DNA from: CAXFCD01 sp964001155
Lineage (GTDB): Bacteria; Fidelibacterota; Marinisomatia; Marinisomatales; UBA1611
Assembly: GCA_964001155.1 (NCBI GenBank)
Contig: CAXFCD010000025.1
Span: forward strand, 1 to 10,591
Reading direction: 5' to 3'
DNA length: 10,591 nt
The notes beneath the pieces were generated by a model. That model was given only the letters and a program-made list of their open reading frames with translations, searched no databases and had not been told where the DNA came from. Of this stretch, positions 1-7,093 are shown one piece after another. The number at the start of each line of letters is the position of its first letter. The first letter of the stretch is position 1. A program made the translations under genes and the position numbers.

Positions 1-200
1 AATGCAATCACATCTGTCCATTGGTCCTTATGAAAAAATTGCTTTTTTAAAGAAGAGAGTAATTTATCAGACCCGAAGATCAAAGAAATTTCAGCTTCTG
101 AAATATTATATTTTTTAAATACGGATGATGAAATTTCCTTAACAATTTTTTCTTTAGGTGAATCCAAATTTGGATCACAATCCACGGAGACCTGGATCAT
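1..200 (-). CDS. ybeY: Endoribonuclease YbeY (rRNA maturation factor), N-terminal part, cut by window edge
   Basis: YbeY is a metal-dependent endoribonuclease acting in 16S rRNA 3'-end maturation and ribosome quality control. Only the first 66 codons are visible, starting MIQVSVDCDP. The recognisable part is the strand-helix segment EISLIFGSDKLLSSLKKQFF followed by HKDQWTDVIA. This matches the family pattern in which a short strand precedes an N-x-x-(Y/F)-R/L-x-(K/H)-D-x-x-TDV-(L/I)-(S/T)-F motif. The three-histidine zinc site lies further on and is outside the window, so activity cannot be judged. The start is ATG at 200-198, whose last two bases fall within the TGA stop of the preceding pgpH gene (ATGA, 4-nt overlap). 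No Shine-Dalgarno is visible, so translational coupling to pgpH is likely. A 7TM-HD gene next to ybeY is a familiar arrangement (yqfF/pgpH with ybeY in Firmicutes), which supports both calls. Confidence 0.85.
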   Translation of the reverse strand, partial: MIQVSVDCDPNLDSPKEKIVKEISSSVFKKYNISEAEISLIFGSDKLLSSLKKQFFHKDQWTDVIA

Positions 201-2518
201 GCACTTGGTTGAGATTTAGGGTCATCCGGATACTCCACCCGAATATGATAGATGCCACGTAGGACAGGCAGCATGCCGCTATTCCCATCTACTGTGCCTT
301 TTATTTTATTGAGCTCATCCAGAGTCAACGGGCAATCGGTTAGCTGACCATCATCTATCCGTCCTTTAATGATTTTATCAATCATAGCTTCTATTTTAAA
401 AATATCCGGTTCTTTGATGGAGCGGGCTGCTGCTTCCACTGCCTCACAGATCATGAGTATGCCGGTTTCTTTTGTATCCGGTTTTGGACCGGGATAGCGG
501 AAGGCACTTTCATCCACTTTGCCGCCATTTTCTTCTGCATTTTTTAATGCCATACGATAAAAGTACTCTACCCGCGTTGTGCCATGGTGCATGGGAATAA
601 AATCTGAGACCACTTTTGGCAAACCATATTCTTGGGCAAGACGTAGACCCTCTTTTACATGGGCGCGAATAATTCGAGCGCTCATGGTTGGTGTTAAAGT
701 GTCATGTTTATTTTCACCGCTGTACTGATTCTCAATAAAATATTCTGACTTTGCCATTTTTCCGATATCATGATAATAGGCGCCAACACGGCATAAAAGC
801 GAATGAGCTCCGATAGCATTGGCACAGGATTCAGCCAAATTTCCCACAACAATGCTATGGTTAAAGGTCCCATTTGTTTCCTGTTGTGCACGCTTCAACA
901 ACGGATGATCATAATCCAACAATTCAATTAAGGTGAGGTCAGTTGTTACTTCAAAAATAATTTCAAAAATGCCGATGAGGCCATAAGTGACAATGGGCGC
1001 CAAGACACTATTGATGGCTAAAAGTTGAATATCCGTTAACATGCCAGTCCAACTGTGTTCCTTGAACAAGCCCAATCCAATCACTACAAAAATACTTGCT
1101 GCAATCAATGCGAACATGGTTATAAACAATTGACTCCTTTTTCTCAATTCCCTGATGTTATACACGGCAATGGTGGCCGTGAAAAGGGAAACAATCACAA
1201 GGTCAATATTTTGCCCCATCATGAGTCCCATGAGGATTGCCATGGATGTGGTGGCCATGAAACCAATCCGGGCATCAAACAAAATCGTAAGTGTCATAGC
1301 ACCCACTGTCACAGGAATCAAATATTCCGACCATTCCAAGCGAATCACAAAAATGTGAGCTAATCCCAACTGGAGTAAAAATACAATGGCAATCAAAAGT
1401 ACCATTTTCCAATCCCGGAATATGGTAACACGATATACCACCAAGAATGCAAAAAAGAGCGAAACCACAACAGACAAAAGAATGATACGTCCTAAGAAAC
1501 TCCACACCATTTTAGTCCAACCGGCGCCCTTTTCCTGCTTGGTAACAGCGACTGAAAGAGAATTTAATTTTTGGAGAACATCATCGGTAATCCGAATATT
1601 CGCATCAACGATCAATTCATTTTCCAGTACCACACCTTGGCTCCTGGGCACTTTATTCAAACTTTCTATTTGACGCCGTTCGGTGATTTCCCGATTGAAT
1701 AAAAGATTCGGTTTCATAAATTCCACAATTAAGTCGTAACCCAAATCCCTGAAAACATCCCCTTCCGAAAAAACGGATAACAACTCCTTTCGAGCTTTTG
1801 TCCAAGCTGCCTGTAAATCATTAAATGTCTGCGGTGATGCCAAATCCGGGACATCGCTTTGGTTGACTGTCACCTGATGACTGGCAATTTCACTGATGGC
1901 AATATCATAGATTCCCTCGGTCCACCTGTTCCTGCAAATCTGAATAACTCGTTCCTTATTCAGGTCCAAATCTTTCATATTTTTCGGATCCTGCTGAGGT
2001 GTGACATAGGTAAACCAAGCTGGTTTATCCACCGTAAACGGATAAAGCCGATGAAATTCTTTGGTGAGAATTGTCAGGTTTGCGCTATCGGAAACAAATT
2101 CGGACCGGGCTTTTTCATATTGCTTGTGATAGCGACGTTCGTATACCAATCGCCGTGACTCATCCAAGCGCCAACTTGCAAATCGGAGTTCATTCACCAT
2201 GGCAAAGAATTCATTCAAATCGGCAGATTGGTTGGCCACAATTTCATCATTACGATTAAAAGTAAATGGGACTGATTTTTTTTGTTCTCCCAAGTCTGCT
2301 TGAAGCCGCTCTTCAGATTTCAGGATAGGAAAGGTAAATGGCGCAATGATAGGTTCTCGGGTGATGTCATTCAACTGGTAAGAATATTTCAATGATTTCC
2401 CTAAAGGGAATAACAGTGAGATCATAAGGATCATTCCAAATATGATCAGGTACTGAACCCAATATTTATCCAATAAAAAATATTGAACAAGTGGATTTGG
2501 TTTTTGCTCTGCAGCCAT
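197..2518 (-). CDS. pgpH: 7TM-HD membrane phosphodiesterase, PgpH/YqfF family (probable cyclic di-AMP hydrolase)
   Basis: This 773-residue membrane protein has the full PgpH layout. One N-terminal membrane segment (about 22-42) is followed by a long extracytoplasmic domain (about 44-335, 7TMR-HDED type). A block of hydrophobic helices (about 336-525, 7TM-7TMR_HD type) and a cytoplasmic HD domain (about 540-735) complete it. HD metal-site residues are visible as H554 (FNHSI), H583-D584 (YYHDIGK), H620 (RAHVKEG) and H644-H645 (PMHHG). The usual Asp of the late LADxVEAA motif is replaced by Glu692 (ICEAVEAA); see findings. Characterised family members hydrolyse cyclic di-AMP to pApA, so that role is inferred from the family. 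The N-terminal part up to residue 335 is divergent and could sense an unknown ligand. The ATG overlaps the preceding acyl-CoA dehydrogenase stop by one base (TAATG) with no Shine-Dalgarno, so translation is probably coupled. Confidence 0.9.
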   Translation of the reverse strand: MAAEQKPNPLVQYFLLDKYWVQYLIIFGMILMISLLFPLGKSLKYSYQLNDITREPIIAPFTFPILKSEERLQADLGEQKKSVPFTFNRNDEIVANQSADLNEFFAMVNELRFASWRLDESRRLVYERRYHKQYEKARSEFVSDSANLTILTKEFHRLYPFTVDKPAWFTYVTPQQDPKNMKDLDLNKERVIQICRNRWTEGIYDIAISEIASHQVTVNQSDVPDLASPQTFNDLQAAWTKARKELLSVFSEGDVFRDLGYDLIVEFMKPNLLFNREITERRQIESLNKVPRSQGVVLENELIVDANIRITDDVLQKLNSLSVAVTKQEKGAGWTKMVWSFLGRIILLSVVVSLFFAFLVVYRVTIFRDWKMVLLIAIVFLLQLGLAHIFVIRLEWSEYLIPVTVGAMTLTILFDARIGFMATTSMAILMGLMMGQNIDLVIVSLFTATIAVYNIRELRKRSQLFITMFALIAASIFVVIGLGLFKEHSWTGMLTDIQLLAINSVLAPIVTYGLIGIFEIIFEVTTDLTLIELLDYDHPLLKRAQQETNGTFNHSIVVGNLAESCANAIGAHSLLCRVGAYYHDIGKMAKSEYFIENQYSGENKHDTLTPTMSARIIRAHVKEGLRLAQEYGLPKVVSDFIPMHHGTTRVEYFYRMALKNAEENGGKVDESAFRYPGPKPDTKETGILMICEAVEAAARSIKEPDIFKIEAMIDKIIKGRIDDGQLTDCPLTLDELNKIKGTVDGNSGMLPVLRGIYHIRVEYPDDPKSQPSA

Positions 2519-3672
2519 TAAACGTTGATGGTCTTGAGAATTTCTCTTGAAATTATAAGTCGCTGGATTTCGCTGGTGCCTTCACCGATCTCTAGGATTT
2601 TCGCATCCCGGAAAAATCGTTCAACATCATATTCCTTCACATATCCATTCCCACCGTGTACTTGAATGGCTTCATTGGTTACTTCCATGGCTGTTTCGCT
2701 GGCAAAGAGTTTAGCCATGGCAGCCTCTTTCGTAATATCCATTCCTTGGTCCTTCATCCACGCAGCATGATAAACCAACAATTTAGATGCTTCAATCTTG
2801 GTAGCCATATCCGCTAATTTGAAACCGACGGATTGAAACTTATGGATCGGTTTTCCAAATGCGTTTCGCTCCGTTGAATACTGCAAAGCCCGTTCATAAG
2901 CGCCGAGTGCTGTCCCCACAGATAATGCTCCAATGGAAACACGACCGGAGGTTAATGTTTTTAAAAAGGTTTTGAATCCATCCGTCGGCGAACCCAACAT
3001 AGCTGAAGCAGGAATTCTCATATTTTTGAAAAATAGCTGCCGCGTATCGCTTGCATGCCACCCCATTTTCTTTTCTTTGGGACCCAATTCCAGCCCAGGT
3101 GTATCTGTAGGAATAATGAATGCTGCGATTCCCAAATTTTCACCGTTTTCCTCCACCTGAGATGTAAAAGATAATATACTTGCTTCCCCTGCATTGGTTA
3201 TAAAAATCTTGCCACCGTTCACTAAATATTCATCACCGCTCTGTACAGCTTTTGTTTTGGTGGCGCCGGCATCGCTCCCTGCTTCCGGTTCTGTAAGCCC
3301 GAATGCGCCTAATGATTCTCCAGATGCGAGTTTGGGTAAATACGTATTTTTTTGGTCATCATTGCCAAACAATAAAAGGGGCAATGTCCCCAAAGATGTG
3401 TGAGCTGCCATGGTGATGGCTACCGATGCATCTGCCCGTCCCAATTCCATGATGGCAGTTGCGAAAGCCACCATATCCAATCCCGCACCGCCATATTCTT
3501 CCGGAACAATAATTCCCATGAGGCCTAACTCAGCCATTTTTTCAACAAGGTCTTTCGGGAATTTTTCTTGTTCGTCCAACTCGCGGGCAACGGGCGTGAT
3601 TTCCGTATCGGCAAATTCACGCACCATATCGCGTATCATAATGTGATCATCATTAAAAAATAAACTATCCAT
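2518..3672 (-). CDS. Acyl-CoA dehydrogenase (short/medium-chain, butyryl-CoA dehydrogenase-like)
   Basis: This 384-residue flavoprotein would catalyse FAD-dependent alpha,beta-dehydrogenation of an acyl-CoA in fatty-acid or branched-chain catabolism, passing electrons to electron-transfer flavoprotein. The N-terminal helical domain starts MDSLFFNDDH. The central beta-domain carries FGLTEPEAGSDAGA (about 124-137), a FAD/substrate signature. The C-terminal helical domain contains RNAFGKPIHKFQ (269-280), QVHGGNGY (337-344) and EIGEGTSEIQR (361-371). Glu364, in EGTSE, sits at the catalytic base position of SCAD/MCAD enzymes. Isovaleryl-CoA dehydrogenases have a non-Glu residue there, so that subtype is less likely. 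Chain-length preference cannot be read from sequence. The frame stays open upstream to 3786, but those 38 extra residues would overlap recJ and extend past the family's normal N-terminus, so ATG 3672 is chosen. No etf, thiolase or enoyl-CoA hydratase gene is nearby. Confidence 0.92.
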   Translation of the reverse strand: MDSLFFNDDHIMIRDMVREFADTEITPVARELDEQEKFPKDLVEKMAELGLMGIIVPEEYGGAGLDMVAFATAIMELGRADASVAITMAAHTSLGTLPLLLFGNDDQKNTYLPKLASGESLGAFGLTEPEAGSDAGATKTKAVQSGDEYLVNGGKIFITNAGEASILSFTSQVEENGENLGIAAFIIPTDTPGLELGPKEKKMGWHASDTRQLFFKNMRIPASAMLGSPTDGFKTFLKTLTSGRVSIGALSVGTALGAYERALQYSTERNAFGKPIHKFQSVGFKLADMATKIEASKLLVYHAAWMKDQGMDITKEAAMAKLFASETAMEVTNEAIQVHGGNGYVKEYDVERFFRDAKILEIGEGTSEIQRLIISREILKTINV

Positions 3673-3722
3673 TGAAAATATGCTCTTGTTTAAAAGGTTT
3701 AAGTTTGAATTTACAACAGGAG

Positions 3723-5432
3723 TTATGTACTTGCAGACAATCGAATGTCTCGGGCGTTCAATTGGATGGATTCTTTTCCTTTCCACACATTGATTTCAAC
3801 CACGCAAGCGATATCCACAGGATGCCCCAAGATCAGATCCTGGTAATGTTCTGCAAGACCAAATCCGACTACATCAAATGTAGATTGATTTTGCCGCACC
3901 TGAAACCTGATATGGTCACCATTGCCAATCACTTTAGGATTACCAACGACATGCGCATTTTCCACGGCAAATTTTGGGCGCATATTTCCTGGTCCATAGG
4001 GACTTAATTTTTTCAAGAATTCCATAAACCTATGATTGATATCATTTAACAAAATACGGCTATCCAAATAAAGAGTTGGTTCTAAATCATCATCACTTAA
4101 AATCGAATTGGCATGGGATAAAAATGCTATCCTGAAATCAGTTAAATTCGATTCAGAAATTGCCAATCCTGCGGCCATTGCATGCCCACCAAAATTATCT
4201 AAATGATTACTTGTTTCTCGGAGCGCATCATACAAATCTAGCCCTTTCAAACTTCTAGCGGATCCTTTCCCATTCCCTTCTCCATCAAAAGAAATGATAA
4301 TAGCAGGCCGGTTGAATTCTTCCTTAATCTTGGAAGCAGCAATGCCCACAACACCCTGATGCCAACCACGAGACCCCAAAACAATGGCCTTATCCTTTTC
4401 TAAATTCACTGTTGAATTCACCATCAAAATTGCATCATCTACGACTGATTGCTGAATGATTTGCCTATTTTTATTTTCTGCATCTAATTCAATCGCTAAT
4501 TCCTTGGCGCGGACTGTATCGGTGGTGGTCAATAATTCTACAGCTCGATTTGCATCACCGAGGCGCCCTGCAGCATTAATCCGCGGTGCAACATGAAAAA
4601 TAACCTGGGTCACTGAAAGATCACGATCCAAATCCACTTTTGCTACCTTTAATAATTCTCGCAATCCGGGACGCCGTGTAGTTCGCAATGTTTGCAGTCC
4701 ATAGTGGACAAACACACGATTTTCATCCCTCAATGGAACAAGATCAGCTGATGTACCCAATGCGACCAAATCCATTAAATCAATGATTAACTTATTGGAT
4801 TTACCCAATTTTGTTGTGATGGCTGAAAGAAGTTTCAGCGCCACACCACCGCCACATAATCCTTTGAAGGGATATTCGCAATCTTTTCGTTTAGGGTTCA
4901 AAATAGCGAAAGCTTTGGGTAAATCATCACCGGGAATGTGATGGTCGGTAATGATCACATCAATTCCTTTTTGATTGGCATAATTGGTTCGATTAATGGC
5001 ATTAATTCCACAGTCGCACGTGATCATTAAATCAGCCCCAATTTTTGATGCTTTATCAATCCCAAACTCAGATAAACCATACCCTTCTTTTTCTCTGTTT
5101 GGAATATAAGGTGTGGTTTTCGCTCCTAATCTTGACAATCCAACTTCAAGCAGCGATGCACCTGTTGTGCCATCCACATCATAATCGCCAAAAATAAAAA
5201 TCGGTGTTCCAGTTCGAATATTTTGGATTACGCGTTTCACCGCTTTTTCCATATCTTTCATCAGAAACGGATTGTGGAGTTGGGAAATGTCAGGTGTAAA
5301 AAACGGCGTTGTTATTTTTGGTTCATTGAGCCCTCGAGATGCCATTATTTCTGCAAAGAGTTTTGGGACATTATAGTGTTCAACAATTTGTTGAACTTGG
5401 GATGGGTCTGGGTTTGGAAATTTCCACTTCAT
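3723..5432 (-). CDS. recJ: Single-stranded-DNA-specific 5'-3' exonuclease RecJ
   Basis: RecJ degrades single-stranded DNA 5' to 3' in RecFOR recombination, mismatch repair and base-excision repair. The 569-residue protein has the normal bacterial length and start (MKWKFPNPDP). DHH-domain motifs are complete: DYDVDG (83-88), DCGIN (140-144), TDHH (162-165) and DLVALGTSADLVPL (221-234). The DHHA1 part has GWHQGVVGIAAS (356-367), NGKGSARS (387-394) and GGHAMAAG (415-422). The C-terminal region (about 455-565) fits the OB-fold domain. All catalytic Asp/His positions I can identify are kept. The ATG is about 14 nt after the closing P1 stem of rnpB. The leader between them is almost only T (T5-C-T6), so there is no Shine-Dalgarno. 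The next gene starts 50 nt after the stop. Confidence 0.97.
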   Translation of the reverse strand: MKWKFPNPDPSQVQQIVEHYNVPKLFAEIMASRGLNEPKITTPFFTPDISQLHNPFLMKDMEKAVKRVIQNIRTGTPIFIFGDYDVDGTTGASLLEVGLSRLGAKTTPYIPNREKEGYGLSEFGIDKASKIGADLMITCDCGINAINRTNYANQKGIDVIITDHHIPGDDLPKAFAILNPKRKDCEYPFKGLCGGGVALKLLSAITTKLGKSNKLIIDLMDLVALGTSADLVPLRDENRVFVHYGLQTLRTTRRPGLRELLKVAKVDLDRDLSVTQVIFHVAPRINAAGRLGDANRAVELLTTTDTVRAKELAIELDAENKNRQIIQQSVVDDAILMVNSTVNLEKDKAIVLGSRGWHQGVVGIAASKIKEEFNRPAIIISFDGEGNGKGSARSLKGLDLYDALRETSNHLDNFGGHAMAAGLAISESNLTDFRIAFLSHANSILSDDDLEPTLYLDSRILLNDINHRFMEFLKKLSPYGPGNMRPKFAVENAHVVGNPKVIGNGDHIRFQVRQNQSTFDVVGFGLAEHYQDLILGHPVDIACVVEINVWKGKESIQLNARDIRLSAST

Positions 5433-5445
5433 ATAAAAAAGAAAA

Positions 5446-5830
5446 ATTGAGTCGGTCTATAAGCCGAGTTTTGTCCATCATGTTGACGTATCAAACATGA
5501 TGGGATGGTCATTCATCTGGCCTAATTGTTGCCAATGAGGTCTAGCAACCTACCCGCTCTTTTCACAATGCGAACAACATCTCAGAGCCTATTCGATCTT
5601 GCACCGGATGGGGTTTACAAGCATCCTGAATTTATTCAGAATCTGGTGGTCTCTTACACCACCCTTTCACCCTTACCCCGCAATGCGAGGCGGTTTACTT
5701 TCTGCTGCACTTTCCATGATGTGCCATAGCACACCTCTCCCCATTAAGGAGCATCCTGTTCTGCGGTGCCCGGACTTTCCTCCCCCGGACCGCTCACGCG
5801 GGCCGAGAGTAACCATCCGACCGACTCAAT
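5446..5830 (-). ncRNA. rnpB: RNase P RNA, bacterial type A
   Basis: This is the catalytic RNA of RNase P, which cuts 5' leaders from precursor tRNAs. Read on the minus strand it carries the conserved blocks in order. GAGGAAAGTCCGGGC (region I) lies at about 5768-5782, and GGGTGAAAGGGTG and TAAGAGACCACC are in the P10-P11/P9 region. GATCGAATAGG, GGGTAGGTTGC (L15 GGU motif, tRNA CCA contact), GCCAGATGAATGACC and ACAAAACTCGGCTTATAGACC (region V) follow. Helices seen are P1 (5443-5457 with 5819-5833, 15 perfect pairs), P2 (5810-5818 with 5503-5511), P3 capped by GUGA, and P18 (5525-5536) capped by GCAA. An extra hairpin at 5475-5503 occupies the P19 position. The layout follows the E. coli type. 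Ends are set from P1 and are good to a few bases. It sits about 14 nt after the zinc-ribbon stop and about 13 nt before recJ, with no convincing own promoter. Excision from a longer transcript is possible. Confidence 0.97.
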
Positions 5831-5844
5831 TTTCAAAAATCAGG

Positions 5845-6555
5845 TTAATTTACAGAATTATTTTCACTATATAGAAATCTTCCGCACACATCACAACGAT
5901 GGATGCGGGTATTTGCCCGGACTTCAGTGACCTTTTGCATGGGGACATGTGCCCCGCAACCACCGCAAGCACTTCCGGATAGATTCACAACGGCTAATCC
6001 GTCCCGAGCTTGAGAAACGCGGTTGTAGATCGATACAATATCCATATCAATTCCGCTTATCCGTTCCGATCTTTGCTGCTCCAGAATTGATTTTTCATCA
6101 GCAGATTCTGATATTGCAAATTCCAATTTTTCCCTTCGGACTGTTAAATCATCGGACAAGGAACCTAACTCTGATTCCATCGTCTCCACCGATTTTGTCA
6201 ACGATTCCTTTTCTTCCATAAAAGATAGTGATTCAGTTTCAAATACAGAGCGTTCTTCTTTCAGATGATCTATTTCATGCATGAGAGCATCATATTGTTT
6301 GTTTGTGGTCACTAAAAATAGTTGATCTTTTAATTTATTAACCTTGTCATTCACCTCAGCAATTCGAACTTCACGTTTGTTAGATTCAACTTCCAGTTCT
6401 TTTAGCCGTTCTTTTTTTTCTCCCAGTGAATTTTTAATTGTTTCTTCCTGTTGATTCAATTCATCCACTTTGGTTGGCAAGTCGCCTAAAAGATCGTTTA
6501 AATCCTTGAGTTTGGTGTCGATTCCTTGTAATTCAATAAGTTTTTCCATGGACAT
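5845..6555 (-). CDS. Coiled-coil zinc-ribbon protein (DUF164 / zf-RING_7 family, CdsZ-like), function unknown
   Basis: This is a 236-residue cytoplasmic protein with two parts. About residues 1-175 are a long, highly charged, heptad-rich coiled coil starting MSMEKLIELQGID, likely an antiparallel hairpin. The C-terminus is a C4 zinc ribbon with cysteine pairs C197-x2-C200 (CGGC) and C221-x2-C224 (CDVC). This layout matches the widespread C4-type zinc-ribbon/DUF164 family, which includes chlamydial CdsZ (CT398). No general biochemical role is settled. From memory, family members often sit near rnpB (for example in Actinobacteria), as here, which hints at an RNA-linked role but does not prove it. 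The start is ATG 6555, because GAGG at 6564-6561 lies 5 nt upstream, the only good Shine-Dalgarno in this cluster. An upstream in-frame GTG at 6582 would place coding sequence over a terminator hairpin and is not chosen. A second in-frame ATG lies at 6549. Confidence 0.88.
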   Translation of the reverse strand: MSMEKLIELQGIDTKLKDLNDLLGDLPTKVDELNQQEETIKNSLGEKKERLKELEVESNKREVRIAEVNDKVNKLKDQLFLVTTNKQYDALMHEIDHLKEERSVFETESLSFMEEKESLTKSVETMESELGSLSDDLTVRREKLEFAISESADEKSILEQQRSERISGIDMDIVSIYNRVSQARDGLAVVNLSGSACGGCGAHVPMQKVTEVRANTRIHRCDVCGRFLYSENNSVN

Positions 6556-6569
6556 AGTTACCTCAATGT

Positions 6570-6597
6570 AAAAAAAATGCACCGTTAATGGTGCATT
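6570..6597 (-). terminator. Terminator-like hairpin with T-run, just upstream of the zinc-ribbon gene
   Basis: Read on the minus strand, AATGCACC and GGTGCATT form a perfect 8-bp stem around a 6-nt loop, followed by eight T residues (two shared with the stem base). This is the form of an intrinsic terminator for leftward transcription. It would end transcripts from the 67-residue gene at 6967-6764. It lies only about 14 nt before the next ATG (6555), so the downstream operon must either read through it (attenuation) or start within it. A possible -10 box TAGAAT at 6600-6595 would start transcription in the loop. On the plus strand no T-run follows the hairpin. Confidence 0.7.
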
Positions 6598-6763
6598 CTA
6601 CATATTTAATTTTTTGATTCAGTTCCACGGGATGATTTCAAACATCTCCCTGCAGGAATTAATTTCATGAATCCTGTTTTAATTATTTTATTCATATTCA
6701 GCGGTTGAATTTACCGATATAATTCCTGAATACGAATTAATAAATCTTCGATAAAGCTTTTGA

Positions 6764-6967
6764 TTAAGCGTGTTCTGGGAGAAGAGACTCGACGTCTTTA
6801 ACAGGCATATGAATTGTATGGCTCAAGCCACCAACGCCTTCTCGGTAAAGTGTCACTTCATCATCCGTAATTTCTGCCACTTTCCACTCTTGGTCGTCAA
6901 TGAGAATCCGGTCTCCAATTTTAATCAAAAGTTCTTTTTTAGCTTGGAATTCCGCGGTATCTCTCAT
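6764..6967 (-). CDS. Hypothetical small protein, 67 residues, beta-rich
   Basis: I do not recognise this protein. From ATG 6967 it reads MRDTAEFQAKKE, then IKIGDRILIDDQEWKVAEIT, DDEVTLYREG and a tail ending LLPEHA. Short alternating strands broken by Gly/Asp turns suggest a small SH3- or KOW-like barrel, which is inference only. The frame is open further up to a TTG at 7003 that would add MFIWVILWQFLP, a hydrophobic stretch. Neither start has a Shine-Dalgarno, so the start is uncertain. The gene is divergent from gcvP and precedes a terminator hairpin by about 170 nt. Just after its stop, another frame encodes a plausible helical tail (see findings), so the C-terminus may be affected by a frameshift. 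Confidence 0.6.
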   Translation of the reverse strand: MRDTAEFQAKKELLIKIGDRILIDDQEWKVAEITDDEVTLYREGVGGLSHTIHMPVKDVESLLPEHA

Positions 6968-7093
6968 AGGCAGAAATTGCCAAAGAATCACCCAAATAAA
7001 CAAGCATCATCAATAAAAATCAGAATAGGCTAAGCCACGGAAATTTTTTAATCTCACAGCTAAATAATGAACCATTTTTAATCTTTTTATTCC

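Noticed and set aside
1055..1363. Plus-strand open frame of 102 codons rich in His and Cys inside pgpH
   Set aside because: It lies antisense to the membrane region of a clearly real gene, and its His/Cys content comes from reading Met/Ile/Ala-rich codons in reverse.
3673..3786. In-frame N-terminal extension of the acyl-CoA dehydrogenase starting at 3786
   Set aside because: It would overlap the recJ 3' end by about 60 nt and add 38 residues that no family member needs. MDSLFF at 3672 matches the usual enzyme start.
5526..5874. Open frames of 67 and 91 codons on the plus strand over rnpB
   Set aside because: They are antisense to a structural RNA with all conserved RNase P motifs and resemble no protein.
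6556..6582. GTG start at 6582 for the zinc-ribbon protein
   Set aside because: It would begin inside a terminator-like hairpin and code through its T-run. ATG 6555 has a well-placed GAGG.
7004..7093. Glycine riboswitch ahead of gcvP
   Set aside because: The leader is about 90 nt or less, AT-rich, and lacks the conserved glycine-aptamer core and stems.
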